This document shows, one piece after another, positions 35,206-45,200 of a stretch of 64,000 bases of DNA (position 1 is the first letter of the stretch; every line of letters starts with the position of its first letter). Source of the DNA: Oscarella lobularis (lineage: Eukaryota > Porifera > Homoscleromorpha > Homosclerophorida > Oscarellidae); assembly GCF_947507565.1 (NCBI RefSeq), contig NC_089182.1, positions 2,232,001-2,296,000 of the forward strand, in the 5' to 3' direction. The notes beneath the pieces were generated by a model. It did no database searches and was not told the DNA's origin. It saw only the letters and a program-made list of their open reading frames with translations. The position numbers were made by a program, and so were the translations under genes.

Positions 35206-38200
35206 CTATTCAAAGACCTCGGGCTCTGTAATCTGCACTTCGTTTCCGCCTTTCCAGACTCCCTTAGGAACGAGTCTCTGTCTTAGACTTCTCATCTGTC
35301 CTTGGCAGTCTTCTAGCGCGATGTCGCACGACTCGAGAGCCAGTAGAGTGATGTCAGCCGTCGTTCCAATGGTCAAAGATCCTATATGACCGGCCCATCC
35401 GATTGCCTTGGCCGGAGTCGCTGTCACGGCTTCGATAACGTTTTTCAGAGGCATTCCGATACAGAGCATCTAGAAAATCGATTTCTGTAATCAAATCAGC
35501 CAAGTGCCTTCAGCACACCTTATTCATGACAGTGACTAAATCGTAAGCCGGACCCTCACAAGATTCGCGATGAAGATCCGATCCTATAAGATCTGGCCAA
35601 AACCCTTCTTTGGCACATATCTATGTGCAACTTGGAATCCTATGTGTCCAACCAATATTTTTTGTATACCTCGGCCACTGTCCAGCTGAATGAGCCCATG
35701 CCGTGACCAACGTCAAACAAAACGCCGCGTTTTTTCGACTCCCAAACGGCTGTACCACAGTCAACTCAACGGCATGCAGACTAACTATTAATTATTTCTT
35801 ACCTGGGTAGATCGTATGAGTTTTTGCATTAATGATGCTGGATTTTAAGCCGTGAAAAGCGTGAGTGTAAATGTCGCCCTTCGACAAGCTAAAGAACGTT
35901 ACAAGCGAAGACAGCTAACTGCGTTCAGACCGATAATACCTCCCCGGACAAGTCAGGACACTTGGATCGGCACTCCCCTCTACGGGAACACTTGATATCG
36001 AATGATGAACCATAAGAGGAACGTTCGACGCTTTCGCCGCCTTCATGGCCCGTCTATATATCACGCGATAATTGAATGTGCTCATTTTTTTTGGCCGCGT
36101 GAAACCGACTCAAAAGCTTCGTTCTCGTTTATCCCGTCGTTGCAAACGTCGGCCGTCAATCGAACTTTGACGCCAATGAGAATATCTCTGTTGTCGTTGA
36201 TGCAACTAGAGCACTGGTCTGCGTTCACTTGCTTCAGCGAATCACACTCGCCACCAGCTCCGTATCTTCGACGTCAGAGATCTGAATGTCGTGCTGCTCT
36301 AAGCAAAAATGTTCTCTTACCCGGCGCAGCCTGCGGAAGCCAATCCGTGCAGCGAGACGTGAAGAAATCCCAACAGGCGAGTCTCGCATTTCTCGGCAAC
36401 AAATTTCCGAAGTCCGGCGAACGTGCTCGCTCCAGAACTAAACAGGAAAATCACCAAATCACCGCGTCGTCACGTGAAAAAAGTGAATTTTCGGTTAGCG
36501 CGCGACCCTAGCAACGCGTTCTCCCCCGGAAGTCAAAGTCAACTCATTGAACCCGTAGAATTTTTGTTACCACCTACTGTGACGTAGCAATCGCCGATTG
36601 GCCGAAATGTGACGACACAATGGAAAGATTTCTCTGATCGGTCTCTCGACGACGCGACGCCAACGACGAGAACGCGATCGCGCTTGCTTCGTCGTCCAAA
36701 TTAAAAACACTCGCCGCCATGGAACCGATACCGGGCTACTATCGACGAAAAGAGAAGCGCTTCGTCGACAAACTGTGGGACCTCGTCGAAAATCCCGATC
36801 TCGACGACGCGATACGCTGGAGCGGCGACGGCGCCTACGTCGTCGTGCCGAGCATGACGGCGTTCGAGGAACGCGTTCTCAAGGTCTACTTCAAAACGAA
36901 GCACTTCTCCAGCTTCATTCGCCAACTTCACATGTACGGCTTTCACAAGCGAACGCAGGACGTCGAAGTGCCGACGACGGGCGCTTATCACTTCGAACAT
37001 CGGCTCTTCGTTCGCGGCAAAGCCCACCAGCTCGTCATGGTCCAACGACCGCCGCCCAAGTGGCGACGATCCGAACGCGTCGTCGAGCCGGTCGCTTCCG
37101 CAGCGACCACGCCCACGCCATTGCCGGCGACTTATCATCACCATCTTCATCATCATCATCAGACTGCCTTGTTTCAGCAAGCGCAGCTCTTGCATTCGTT
37201 CGCCGCTTCGTCGTCGACGTCGTCGTCGTCGTCGTCAGCGGCGGTGGCCGCGGCGGCGAGACCGGTCGCCTCGATTGTTCGAGCTGCATCGACGGAGTTA
37301 ATTCGTCGCGGCGAAATCGTCTATGACTATCATCCGACGACGGGCGGAAACGAGACGTCGTCGTTGATCAATGCGAATCGGCCGCCGACGTTGGGAATCA
37401 ATAAGGAAAATCGGATGCCGCGGTTCGTCGTCGGTAAGACGCCGGCGCTCGTTCTTCTCGCCGAAATCTGCGCGGCGATTCGAAAGATGGGCCAGCATCC
37501 CGACACCGAGGAGAAGCGACGACAGTGCATCGAAATCGCGCGTATGAGCATCGATTCGAAACGTCGCGAGTCGGCGGCGGCGGCCTGCGCGCAAGCGATC
37601 ACGCTCGCCGAGCCGTGGATTGTGCATCGGGTCGCGCGATTGCCACCGACGACGACAGTGGCGGCGGCGACAATGACGGCGGCGGCGACGACGACTCCCG
37701 TTTATGCAAGCGTGCCTACTACTATAAAGATGGACACAGCAACGACTGATGATGATGATGCTGACGACGACGACGACGACGAGAGCGACGAGCCGTCGAA
37801 TCTCGTCATCGACGTGGAAAAATGAACAATTGACTCTGACTAATACAACCCTGTCACTATAGAGACTACTGTACCTTACTAGCTACTGTACCCTACATGT
37901 AAAAACAGAACTCCTATATAATGATCTACAGCTTTACCTTCCTGCATCGACCGCTGTCGTCACTCCTCGTCCCAGGCAATAGCGATCGACGTCGATGCCG
38001 AGTGGAGTCGCGTGCTCGTATCCGTGTATGTGAATGTCTATGAGACCGGGAACGACGAGAAGGCCTGCATGGATTTATTCGGCGATGAGAGCGAGCGAGG
38101 ATGCGTTCGTGAGTAGTACCGCTGCAATCGACTTGTTTGCAGTCGGCGTCGGGCTCGTTCAAGCTCTTGCCGACGTCCGCGATTTTGCCGTCCTGCAAGA

Positions 38201-38319
38201 GGACGTCCAAGTGGTCTTCCAGCCCGTTAGCGGGATCGATTACTTTTCCACCTCTGCGCTGCGTCAATAGCGTAAAATAGAAAGCAACGGCGTGCATCAA
38301 ACCTTAGCAAGATTCTCAT
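35206..38319 (-). CDS. Atu3266-like amidohydrolase/deacetylase
   Basis: A metal-dependent amidohydrolase of the bacterial deacetylase type (Atu3266/EF_0837). Exon 1 (ATG 38319) joins to give MRILLRGGKVIDPANGLEDH. The next exon holds the metal-binding HxH (GLIDIHIHGYEH) and GRGVTTAVDA, and ends at 37938. The following exon begins at 36437 and continues in frame as SSGASTFAGLRKF and VSLHGLASAGCAG. Later exons lead to NVIEAVTATPAKAIGWAG and GTTADITLLAL, and stop at 35206. The join across 36438-37937 restores VDAGSSGASTFAG, a clear family motif, so the two halves are one gene. That 1,500-bp intron contains the entire HSF gene on the other strand. Known bacterial members deacetylate small N- or O-acetyl substrates; the animal substrate is unknown. 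The short exons between 35470 and 36300 were not resolved one by one. Confidence 0.8.
36438..37937 (-). other. 1.5-kb intron of amidohydrolase gene that hosts HSF gene
   Basis: The donor GTAAAG lies just below 37938 and the acceptor (CCTGTTTAG in the minus sense) at 36438-36439. Nearly all other introns in the window are 45-150 bp, so this is an outlier by an order of magnitude. Its first 280 bp on the low side must also hold the HSF promoter, which contains an inverted CCAAT (GATTGG near 36596). Confidence 0.8.
36719..37825 (+). CDS. HSF-type DNA-binding transcription factor
   Basis: A single-exon gene of 368 residues. Residues about 14-105 form an HSF-type winged-helix domain: FVDKLWDLVENPDLDDAIRW, then FEERVLKVYFKTKHFSSFIR and QLHMYGFHKRTQD, then HFEHRLFVRGKAHQL. 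The signature FxRQLxMYGF is present. After it come PPPKWRRSERVV, a His-rich stretch, Ser and Ala runs, a conserved-looking segment GINKENRMPRFVVGKTPALVLLAEICAAIR, and an acidic end with an Asp run. No HR-A/B heptad region, by which canonical HSFs trimerise, is evident. It may be closer to HSF5/HSFX/HSFY-like proteins than to HSF1. The gene lies wholly inside an intron of the amidohydrolase gene on the opposite strand. Confidence 0.8.
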   Translation: MEPIPGYYRRKEKRFVDKLWDLVENPDLDDAIRWSGDGAYVVVPSMTAFEERVLKVYFKTKHFSSFIRQLHMYGFHKRTQDVEVPTTGAYHFEHRLFVRGKAHQLVMVQRPPPKWRRSERVVEPVASAATTPTPLPATYHHHLHHHHQTALFQQAQLLHSFAASSSTSSSSSSAAVAAAARPVASIVRAASTELIRRGEIVYDYHPTTGGNETSSLINANRPPTLGINKENRMPRFVVGKTPALVLLAEICAAIRKMGQHPDTEEKRRQCIEIARMSIDSKRRESAAAACAQAITLAEPWIVHRVARLPPTTTVAAATMTAAATTTPVYASVPTTIKMDTATTDDDDADDDDDDESDEPSNLVIDVEK

Positions 38320-38477
38320 TCTTTCTGAGTCCAGAAGCTGATTAACGTACGCTGCTCGTCACGTGCCGAAAGACAATACCATTCGAACAAAAAAAAATCA
38401 GACTTTATTTTATTATTTCTTACGTCTAATAGATCTGGCATCATATGAACTCAATGCACCAAAACGAATAACTCGCG

Positions 38478-39415
38478 CTACTGCAAATAAACATAAGGCT
38501 GCACGACAGACGATTCGCCTTCACCACCGTCACTCCCATTCAAAAAAGGCATCTGTTCTCTCCACTCAAAAAAGACGTCTTCGCAAACACGCCCATCAAC
38601 GCCGTCCCACTGACGTCCATAGAGCGGCGTCTCCCGGAGCGACTCGTCCACGACAAAAGACGGTCGACATTTCTCGTCGCTACAAACATCTGGTGGCTGT
38701 CGACTCTCGTCATCACAACCAATACTCGTTGTTGTGACTGGAACTGAAGCACCCACATCCTTTCCTTCAGAAAGACGTTCGTCCTCCATATCCTTATCCT
38801 CTTCTTCAAGCATTTCTTCTTGTTCGGGACGCGCGTCGTCTGAGTCGCTCGGGGCAACCGAACTGGGAGCGACCGAACTGGAGCCCGGAGCGCGATACGA
38901 GACGTTGGCGACGGCGGCGGCGAGTTTTCGTACGACGAATCCGTTCGGTGTCGACGATCGCGACGTCGGCGTGCTTGGATTCGTGCTGCCGCCTCCGCCG
39001 CCGCCGCGAAAACTCACGAATTTGTGCCATTTTTTAATGAGTTTCTTCGCTCGCTTCGCCAAACGTTCGCTTTTGAGTCGTTTTCGAATGTCGTTTACGT
39101 GTTTTCCGACTCGCGTCGTCTGAAAGACGCGTACAGTATGAGGTTAGTTGCTGTACCCCCCAAAGAGGCCCCCCCTTTTTCGCTTTCGAACTCACTTCTA
39201 GCATTTCGGGCGTGACGGGCATCTTTTCAAGTTTGGCGATCACGTCGTCGACGATCGCTTCGTCGGTGACCTGACACAAGATGGCGGCGATAGAGGGGAA
39301 GCGTGGTGTCGCTTTGGGTGGAGAGGGCGCGAAATCGGTCGAAAGAACGTACCTTTCCTTCGTCGTTGAGAGCTGATAACAATTGGGCCGTCAATTGTTG
39401 GACAACTTGCACCAT
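38478..39415 (-). CDS. MED26: Mediator complex subunit 26
   Basis: A Mediator subunit with a TFIIS N-terminal domain that links Mediator to elongation factors. Exon 1 starts MVQVVQQLTAQLLSALNDEG at 39415. The next exon reads VDDVIAKLEKMPVTPEMLE. The third begins TTRVGKHVNDIRKRLKSERL and continues AKRAKKLIKKWHKFV. The vertebrate MED26 domain has the same LExxPIT, TRLGKLIND and LAKRAKKLLRSW pattern. The rest (about 160 residues) is disordered, with a poly-Gly run, Ser/Pro-rich sequence and acidic patches, and ends in VVQPYVYLQ at 38478. It is shorter than human MED26 (about 600 residues). It diverges from the His-rich CaaX gene across 230 bp. Confidence 0.8.
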
Positions 39416-39645
39416 TGCATGGTCTGCGGGACCGATCGGGGAGCCGCCCTACGTCACCGCCTGTGCCCGAACGACACTCGAAGCACATGTTCGCGTCTCA
39501 GTGGCGCGGAGACAAATAAAGCCAGGATGACGTTCTATACGGGGACGCTGCTATTTAGCGTTAGCCAATGGACGCCTTGGTATGACGCCATTTGTCTCAG
39601 CACGTGACAATTGAGTCGCACTTTCAGCAGCGTTGAACTTGAAGG

Positions 39646-39989
39646 ATGTCTCACCACCACGGACACCACCATGGCGGACATCACCACAATCAAGCGTTGA
39701 AAAGGGAAGAACGGGCTTTGAGACGCGAAGCGAACTGGGTAAGTCTCGTAGAAGAAGCGACTGAGAGCGAGCACGTTGCTTGCAGGACGCCAGACATGGC
39801 ATGTACGGGGCGGCGGCCGTGAGACAGGCCCAGGCTAATGCCGTCCATCAAGAGAGAGTCGCACATCATCATCATCCCCCGGTGCATCATCATCCTCCCC
39901 CCGTACACCATCACCACCCGCCCGTACATCACCATCCTCATCACCCTCACGGAAGGGTCGTCGTAAGAGGATGCTGTACCATTCTCTAA
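39646..39989 (+). CDS. Small histidine-rich protein with CaaX box
   Basis: Two exons (39646-39738 and 39786-39989) joined in phase 0 with a 47-bp GTAAGT...TTGCAG intron. The product is about 99 residues. The N-terminus is His/Gly-rich (MSHHHGHHHGGHHHNQ), followed by a charged helix (ALKREERALRREANW) and a short Ala/Gln-rich segment. A long His/Pro stretch of VHHHPP-type repeats follows, and the protein ends GRVVVRGCCTIL. The last four residues, CTIL, fit a CaaX prenylation box, and Leu at the end favours geranylgeranylation. The preceding Cys could be palmitoylated. About a third of the residues are His, suggesting metal binding at a membrane, but this is inference. I do not recognise a known family. 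Confidence 0.7.
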
Positions 39990-40167
39990 CTCGAGACAGT
40001 TGAAAATTTTTGCGTTTGTGCCGTTTGCTGGGTGTTTTTTCACTTTCGCTATTTTTTTTGATGATGAAGTGTATTAAAACACACAGACTAGACACAAATT
40101 TAAGCCCCCAAAGACGCACGCGCTCCCATTTTTTGACACACCAGCCAGAAAAAGACAGTGAAGTTCA

Positions 40168-40173
40168 AATAAA
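40168..40173 (+). terminator. Polyadenylation signal of His-rich gene
   Basis: AATAAA 180 bp after the stop codon and only about 30 bp from the convergent calreticulin stop codon, so the two 3' UTRs probably overlap. Confidence 0.5.
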
Positions 40174-40204
40174 GCTAAATCCAATGCTCCTAGAAGAGCC
40201 ACCT

Positions 40205-41995
40205 TTATAGCTCATCCTTGACTTCAGCGCTCTCTTCCTCTTCCTCTCCCTCAGGCTCGGGAGCGCCGTTGTCTCCCTCGGTTTCACCATCATCTTCAGC
40301 TTCGGCTTCGTCGCCAGCAGCCGCGTCCTCCTCCTCCTCCTCTTCCTCCTAAACAATGACGAATTAATTAATCAATCAAGAATAGATGCTAATGCGTTCT
40401 TTTCTTACTTCTTCCTCCTCGTCGCCCTCTTTTTCTTTCTCCTCCTCCTTCTTTTTCTTCTCCTCCTCTTCTCGTCGTTTTCGCTCCTCTTCGTCTTGCT
40501 CATCCTTCATCTTTTTCTCACCGTCTTTTGTCTTCTTCCACGTTTCATCGCCAAACTCCTTTGCATATTCCTCGTCGTCCGTCACGAGAATGTTGTCAAA
40601 GATGGTGCCAGACTTGACCTAAACAAGAGCGGTGTGTAGTACACAAACTAGACGTCACTCTGGGAGCCATTCTCACCTGCCACACATCAATTCCAATGAA
40701 CTGAAACGAGTTATATTGATACAATTTGTCGTCCTCCTCATATTCAGGATTAGGAATCTTGGGATGAATCCATTCGCCCTTGTAGGCCGGATTGTCAATC
40801 TGCCTCGGTTTCCAGTCACCCTTATAGTCAGGATTATCGATCATTGGTGGCTCCCATTCTCCATCCAAATCGTCGTCCCAGTCCTCGGGCTTCTTGGCGT
40901 CGGGATCAGGAATGTGCTGTGGTTTATCCCAGTCCTAGGATTACAATAAAAAATTCAGATCATTACTTTGGCATTGAGAAGTCTTGTACCTCGGGTTTCG
41001 TGTCTTCTGGATCGTCGATCTGCTTTCGATCGTCCCAATCCTCTGGCTTCTTCGCCTCCGGATCGGGAATCTCTTTCGGCTTCAAGAAATCCCAGTCATC
41101 TTCGAGTTTGCCCGATTCAACTTTTTCGTTGTCAATTTTCACTTCATACGTGTTATCGGGTCTCACAATGAGAGTGTAGAGGTGAGTAAACACGTCATCC
41201 TATCAAAAACAGAACACTTGCACAAGAGAAAAAATAAAAGAAACAAAGCCTCATTATACTTTGCATCGAATATCTTTTTTCGTGAGAAGATTATTTCCCT
41301 TGTAACTGAAAATCACGTGCACTTTCTTCGTTCCCGGTCCGCAAATATCAGGCCCTTTGAGAAAAAAAATATAACGCTAGATCGACAACTCATCTCGCCG
41401 TTTTTCTATGTTTACCGAACATGATGTTGTAGGGAGACTCGCCGTGCATTTCTTCCGGTTCGAGCGAATTGGGAAACACCTAGTCGAAGAGACGAATTCG
41501 AAAGGCGTTCCTCTGCGAGGCGCGTTCGCGCGCGTTCGACTCTCTCTCTCACCTTGACGTAGCCGCCGCCGCAGTCGATGTCCTGCTCGTGTTTGACGGT
41601 GAACTGGATTACGAGCGTTTTGCCTTCGTTGTTGAAGTCCTCGGTGAATTTCGACGACACGCCGTAGAATCGCGCGTCCGTCGACGTCTGGATGCCTGCG
41701 ACGAGGAGGGAATATGAGGCGAAGACACGCCTTCGTTCTCTCTACTCTACCTTTGTCCTTCTCTGCGTCGCCGTAGAACTTGCCGGCCGTCCATTTGAAT
41801 TCGCCTGCTTCGCTGCCTTTCTTTTTCGACGAGACCCATCGGTCTTTCCAGCCTTCTGCAGGGCGGAGAACGGCGTGACTCGCGCGCCGGGGCGCGTCGC
41901 GACGTCTTACCATCTTCGAACGTCTCTTTGAACCAGATCGTTGGCTCGGCGAGAGCCAGAGCGACGAGCGGGACTAAGCAGATGAGAAGCTTCAT
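40205..41995 (-). CDS. CALR: Calreticulin
   Basis: An ER lumen calcium-binding lectin chaperone. It starts at 41995 with signal peptide [18 protein letters not shown]. The globular N-domain follows in small exons: [70 protein letters not shown] and [11 protein letters not shown]. The P-domain has type 1 repeats ([28 protein letters not shown]) and type 2 repeats ([46 protein letters not shown]). The acidic C-domain is rich in Glu, Asp and Lys, and the last four codons are KDEL, the ER retrieval signal. Both disulphide cysteines of the N-domain are visible. The gene is complete. A perfect ER stress response element lies about 85 bp upstream of the start codon. Confidence 0.96.
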
Positions 41996-42078
41996 AGCTA
42001 AACGAAGTCGTTGGACTGTGCGTTGAACGAGTGAAACGACTGAGCTGAGTGACCACGTGGCGGCTCTGCACTCGTCTT

Positions 42079-42097
42079 CGTGGGAGCTCGTCATTGG
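42079..42097 (-). promoter_or_regulatory. ER stress response element (ERSE) upstream of calreticulin
   Basis: On the gene's strand the sequence reads CCAAT, nine bases, CCACG, a perfect match to the ERSE consensus CCAAT-N9-CCACG that is bound by NF-Y and ATF6/XBP1. It ends 84 bp upstream of the ATG at 41995. A second CCACG inside a palindromic CCACGTGG lies at 42053-42060. Confidence 0.75.
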
Positions 42098-42202
42098 CCA
42101 GTTCACTAAACCAATTATCGCGAAGTCACGTGTCATATGCATCACGAGAAGATTATATTATATTCGCAAATAATTAGTTAGTGTGAATATAGGGTTGCTA
42201 GG

Positions 42203-45200
42203 TTACGTCGTTTGCTTTCTAATTTCTTGCACGAGGACGACTCGCGGTCCCAATGGGATCCCCAACTGGCTGAGATGTTCCTCAGACATGCGGCTCAGCT
42301 CAACCATGGAGATCTGTTCTCGTTTGAATACCTGCAAAACAAAGATCGTTTCTATTTTGACGCCTACCTGTATTGCAAAACCTCACATCAATAAAATGAC
42401 CGTAACCCAATCGATCCAGAAACACGTGCAGTGTGTTTTCCGAGTCCGAGGGTGGGTCTTCACCGAAGAAATTCGCCAATTTGACGTAGCTGCGTCGACG
42501 AATATCCTCCGACGGCGACCTTTTCGATTGCAAATCCGCTTCGCTCTTTCCAACGGCGGGATGTCGTAACTGGATGGCAGACTGCGAGTATTGGGGATCA
42601 AGATCCGAGGTATGGGACAATTGAAACGATGATTCGCTCGCGTTGGGAGATGTAGCGACCTCTCTGGTCGATTCGAGACGACTTTTTCGCGACTAAAATA
42701 AAAGCCAATAGCATAATCCACTGAGGAATGGCCTGTCATACAAAAGGCTGAAGCTTTCCAAGTAACGGCTTTCCGGATAGTTTGTCCTTTCGCCGCCTCT
42801 TCTCCTCCAACTGGTGTAGCTAAACAAAAAGCTTATAATGCTCCGCGATAACTTATTTTCTCTTGCTCAGCAGTACCTGTCCCTTGAGCAAGGACATCTC
42901 TTCCACGATTGCTCGAATGACTTGAGCTCCCGTCTCCTTTTCTAATGACTCTACTTTCTCACCCAGCGCTTTCACCTGCAAAAAGGAGTCGACTAAAAAA
43001 GCGCTCTTCAGCCAAATTCCTCGTCACCATCTGCGCGTCGCCGTTTGAACGCAAGGTGGCGGTGTCGCTGACTTTAGTTGCAGCCTGTTGATGTAGAAAA
43101 GCGAGTTCTGACTCTAACGAAGCTAGCTGCAATAAAAGAGTGCAGTGTTTCTTTGCCGCTAACCGGTGAATACAAAATACTTTACTTTTCGTGCAAAGGC
43201 CAGAATGCAGGTGTCATAAGCTTCGATCTTTTGTCTTGCAAGAGCAACAAAATCCACTTGTCCTTGACTAGCAAACCTTGTTGCACCTAAAAATTCACTC
43301 GCCAATCGCACTCTAGTTACTGTAGTAGAACAGTTATCGTTCTCACCGTGCTTCCTTTGGCCCCGACGTCTACTAGACCTCAATCTGCGAAGGCGTCGTT
43401 GCCTTTCTTCGCTAAACATAGACTTGATCTGCTGATTCTCCTCTTCCAAAACCAGTAGTCGTTCTTCAAGCTGCAGTTGTTCTGTCGCCGAAAATCTACC
43501 ACTTTCTAAAGTTCGATCAGTCGCTTTGTCGCCGCCAGCCGACAAAACACTAGGAGCCTCGGCAGAAGACGCCGTCGATTCCTTGCTACTGATTTTACTA
43601 GCAGACCTTTTTGCCAGACCGAGATCTCGACGCATCGACGCTATGACAGCCTTGTCAACGTTGATGTACTGAGTGGGATCGGGCTCATTTCTATCGCTCG
43701 CTCTCTGATGCAAGTTGCTCTCCGACGCTCGTCTCTATAAAAAATTGCGACGTGAAAAAGACGACTCTTGTCGTATTTCCAGACCTCGAGTCTGCCTAGT
43801 CCATCCGACGACGGAGTGCTGGATCCCTAAATTTAATTCGCTGACTGATAGAACATAACGTCAGACCACATAACGTACACTCGATTTCTTTTCTTCTTCA
43901 ATTGGAGTCAAAGTCATGGCACTCCTAAAATCCTAAAGCACCCATCCAAACTGCGGATCGAGCAACCGGCACGAACTCTTTTTAACAACTCACGCTCAAT
44001 GAAGCGGCCTTTCTTTTCAGCCCACCTCGTCCTCGTCCGCTCCGCGCCAATCGTCGTCCCTTTTGCTTCGCCGCCTGCCGACGTTCGGCGTCGTCCGGCG
44101 GCGCGCTCATTCGCCGCGACGATTTCAACGGCAACGTCATCTTGAGACGCGCCGCAGCGGCACTGCGAGCGCCGCCGCCGTCGGAGACGTCGTCGTTCTC
44201 GCCGTCGAGTTGCTGCTTGTGGCGTTCGATGTAGAGCTGCTGTTGCGATTGTCGTCTCGTCTTCAGCTGATCCCGCCTCTGTCGCTCGTCCTCCAACTGT
44301 TTCTTTCTTATCTCTTCTATTCGAGCCTGCTGCAACTGTTCTTTTATTTTCTGCTCTTTTAGCAGTTTGTCTGACGCTTTGACGTCCTCGCTTTCACGTA
44401 GCTCTTCTCTGGACTGCTTTTGCTCCTTCTGAGCCAGCTCAACACGCTTGGCGAGTTCCTGCTCTCGTTGAAATTGGTGAGAAACGTTTTCAACTGGATC
44501 CAAAATCTCCTGGCTGCCACTTAGATCCTAGAAAACAAACGCCAGTTAGACATAGAATAAGAGTATTTTTTCCTCACTCCTTCAAATTCCATCACATGTT
44601 GATGTTGTCGTTCTAAAGCTCGCATTTGTTGCTGTTGAATTCGTCGTTCCCGCGCTTCAAAGCGGCTCTTCTCTACTTCCAACTGACGCTAATAATAACA
44701 AGCAGTAAAACACTAACAATCATTGAAATATTGAGACAAACACCTTCATTTGGATTTTCACCCTCTCTTCCTCTCTGACTCGCGCCCTCTTTTCCGCCAC
44801 GCCACGAATGCTCAGAAGGTAATTCCTCAACTGACTACCGGCTCTCTCAAAGATGACGTCTCGCGGATTGATCGCTGGAACGGGCACATCCAGATGACGC
44901 TTACAGGCAACGAATGCCATCTGGATTCTCTCCGACGGAAGAGAACCCCCAACAGACTAAAAAACGCACGTACAAATCAACTAAGGTTTCATCGCGACCA
45001 TTCAATTATTGCTGACTCTAAGATCTATAGCTCCAGGGCTGAGACAGTTAACTACGTCGCAGAGCAATCGTCCATCGGTGAAACTAGAGTCAGATTTTGA
45101 GACTGCGAGATGCGGCTCCGCGTGTGTTTACCTTGAATAGTCTGCAACCGTCCGTTGGACTAAATTACTCACCCAGTCTAAAGCAACGATGTCCTCTTTG

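Noticed and set aside
36002-36511. 169-residue plus-strand frame
   Set aside because: It overlaps amidohydrolase exons in antisense and lacks any recognisable domain.
35206-38319. Two separate amidohydrolase genes or a broken gene flanking HSF
   Set aside because: The donor at 37937 and the acceptor at 36438 rejoin the halves in frame and restore a conserved family motif, so a single gene with a nested gene is simpler.
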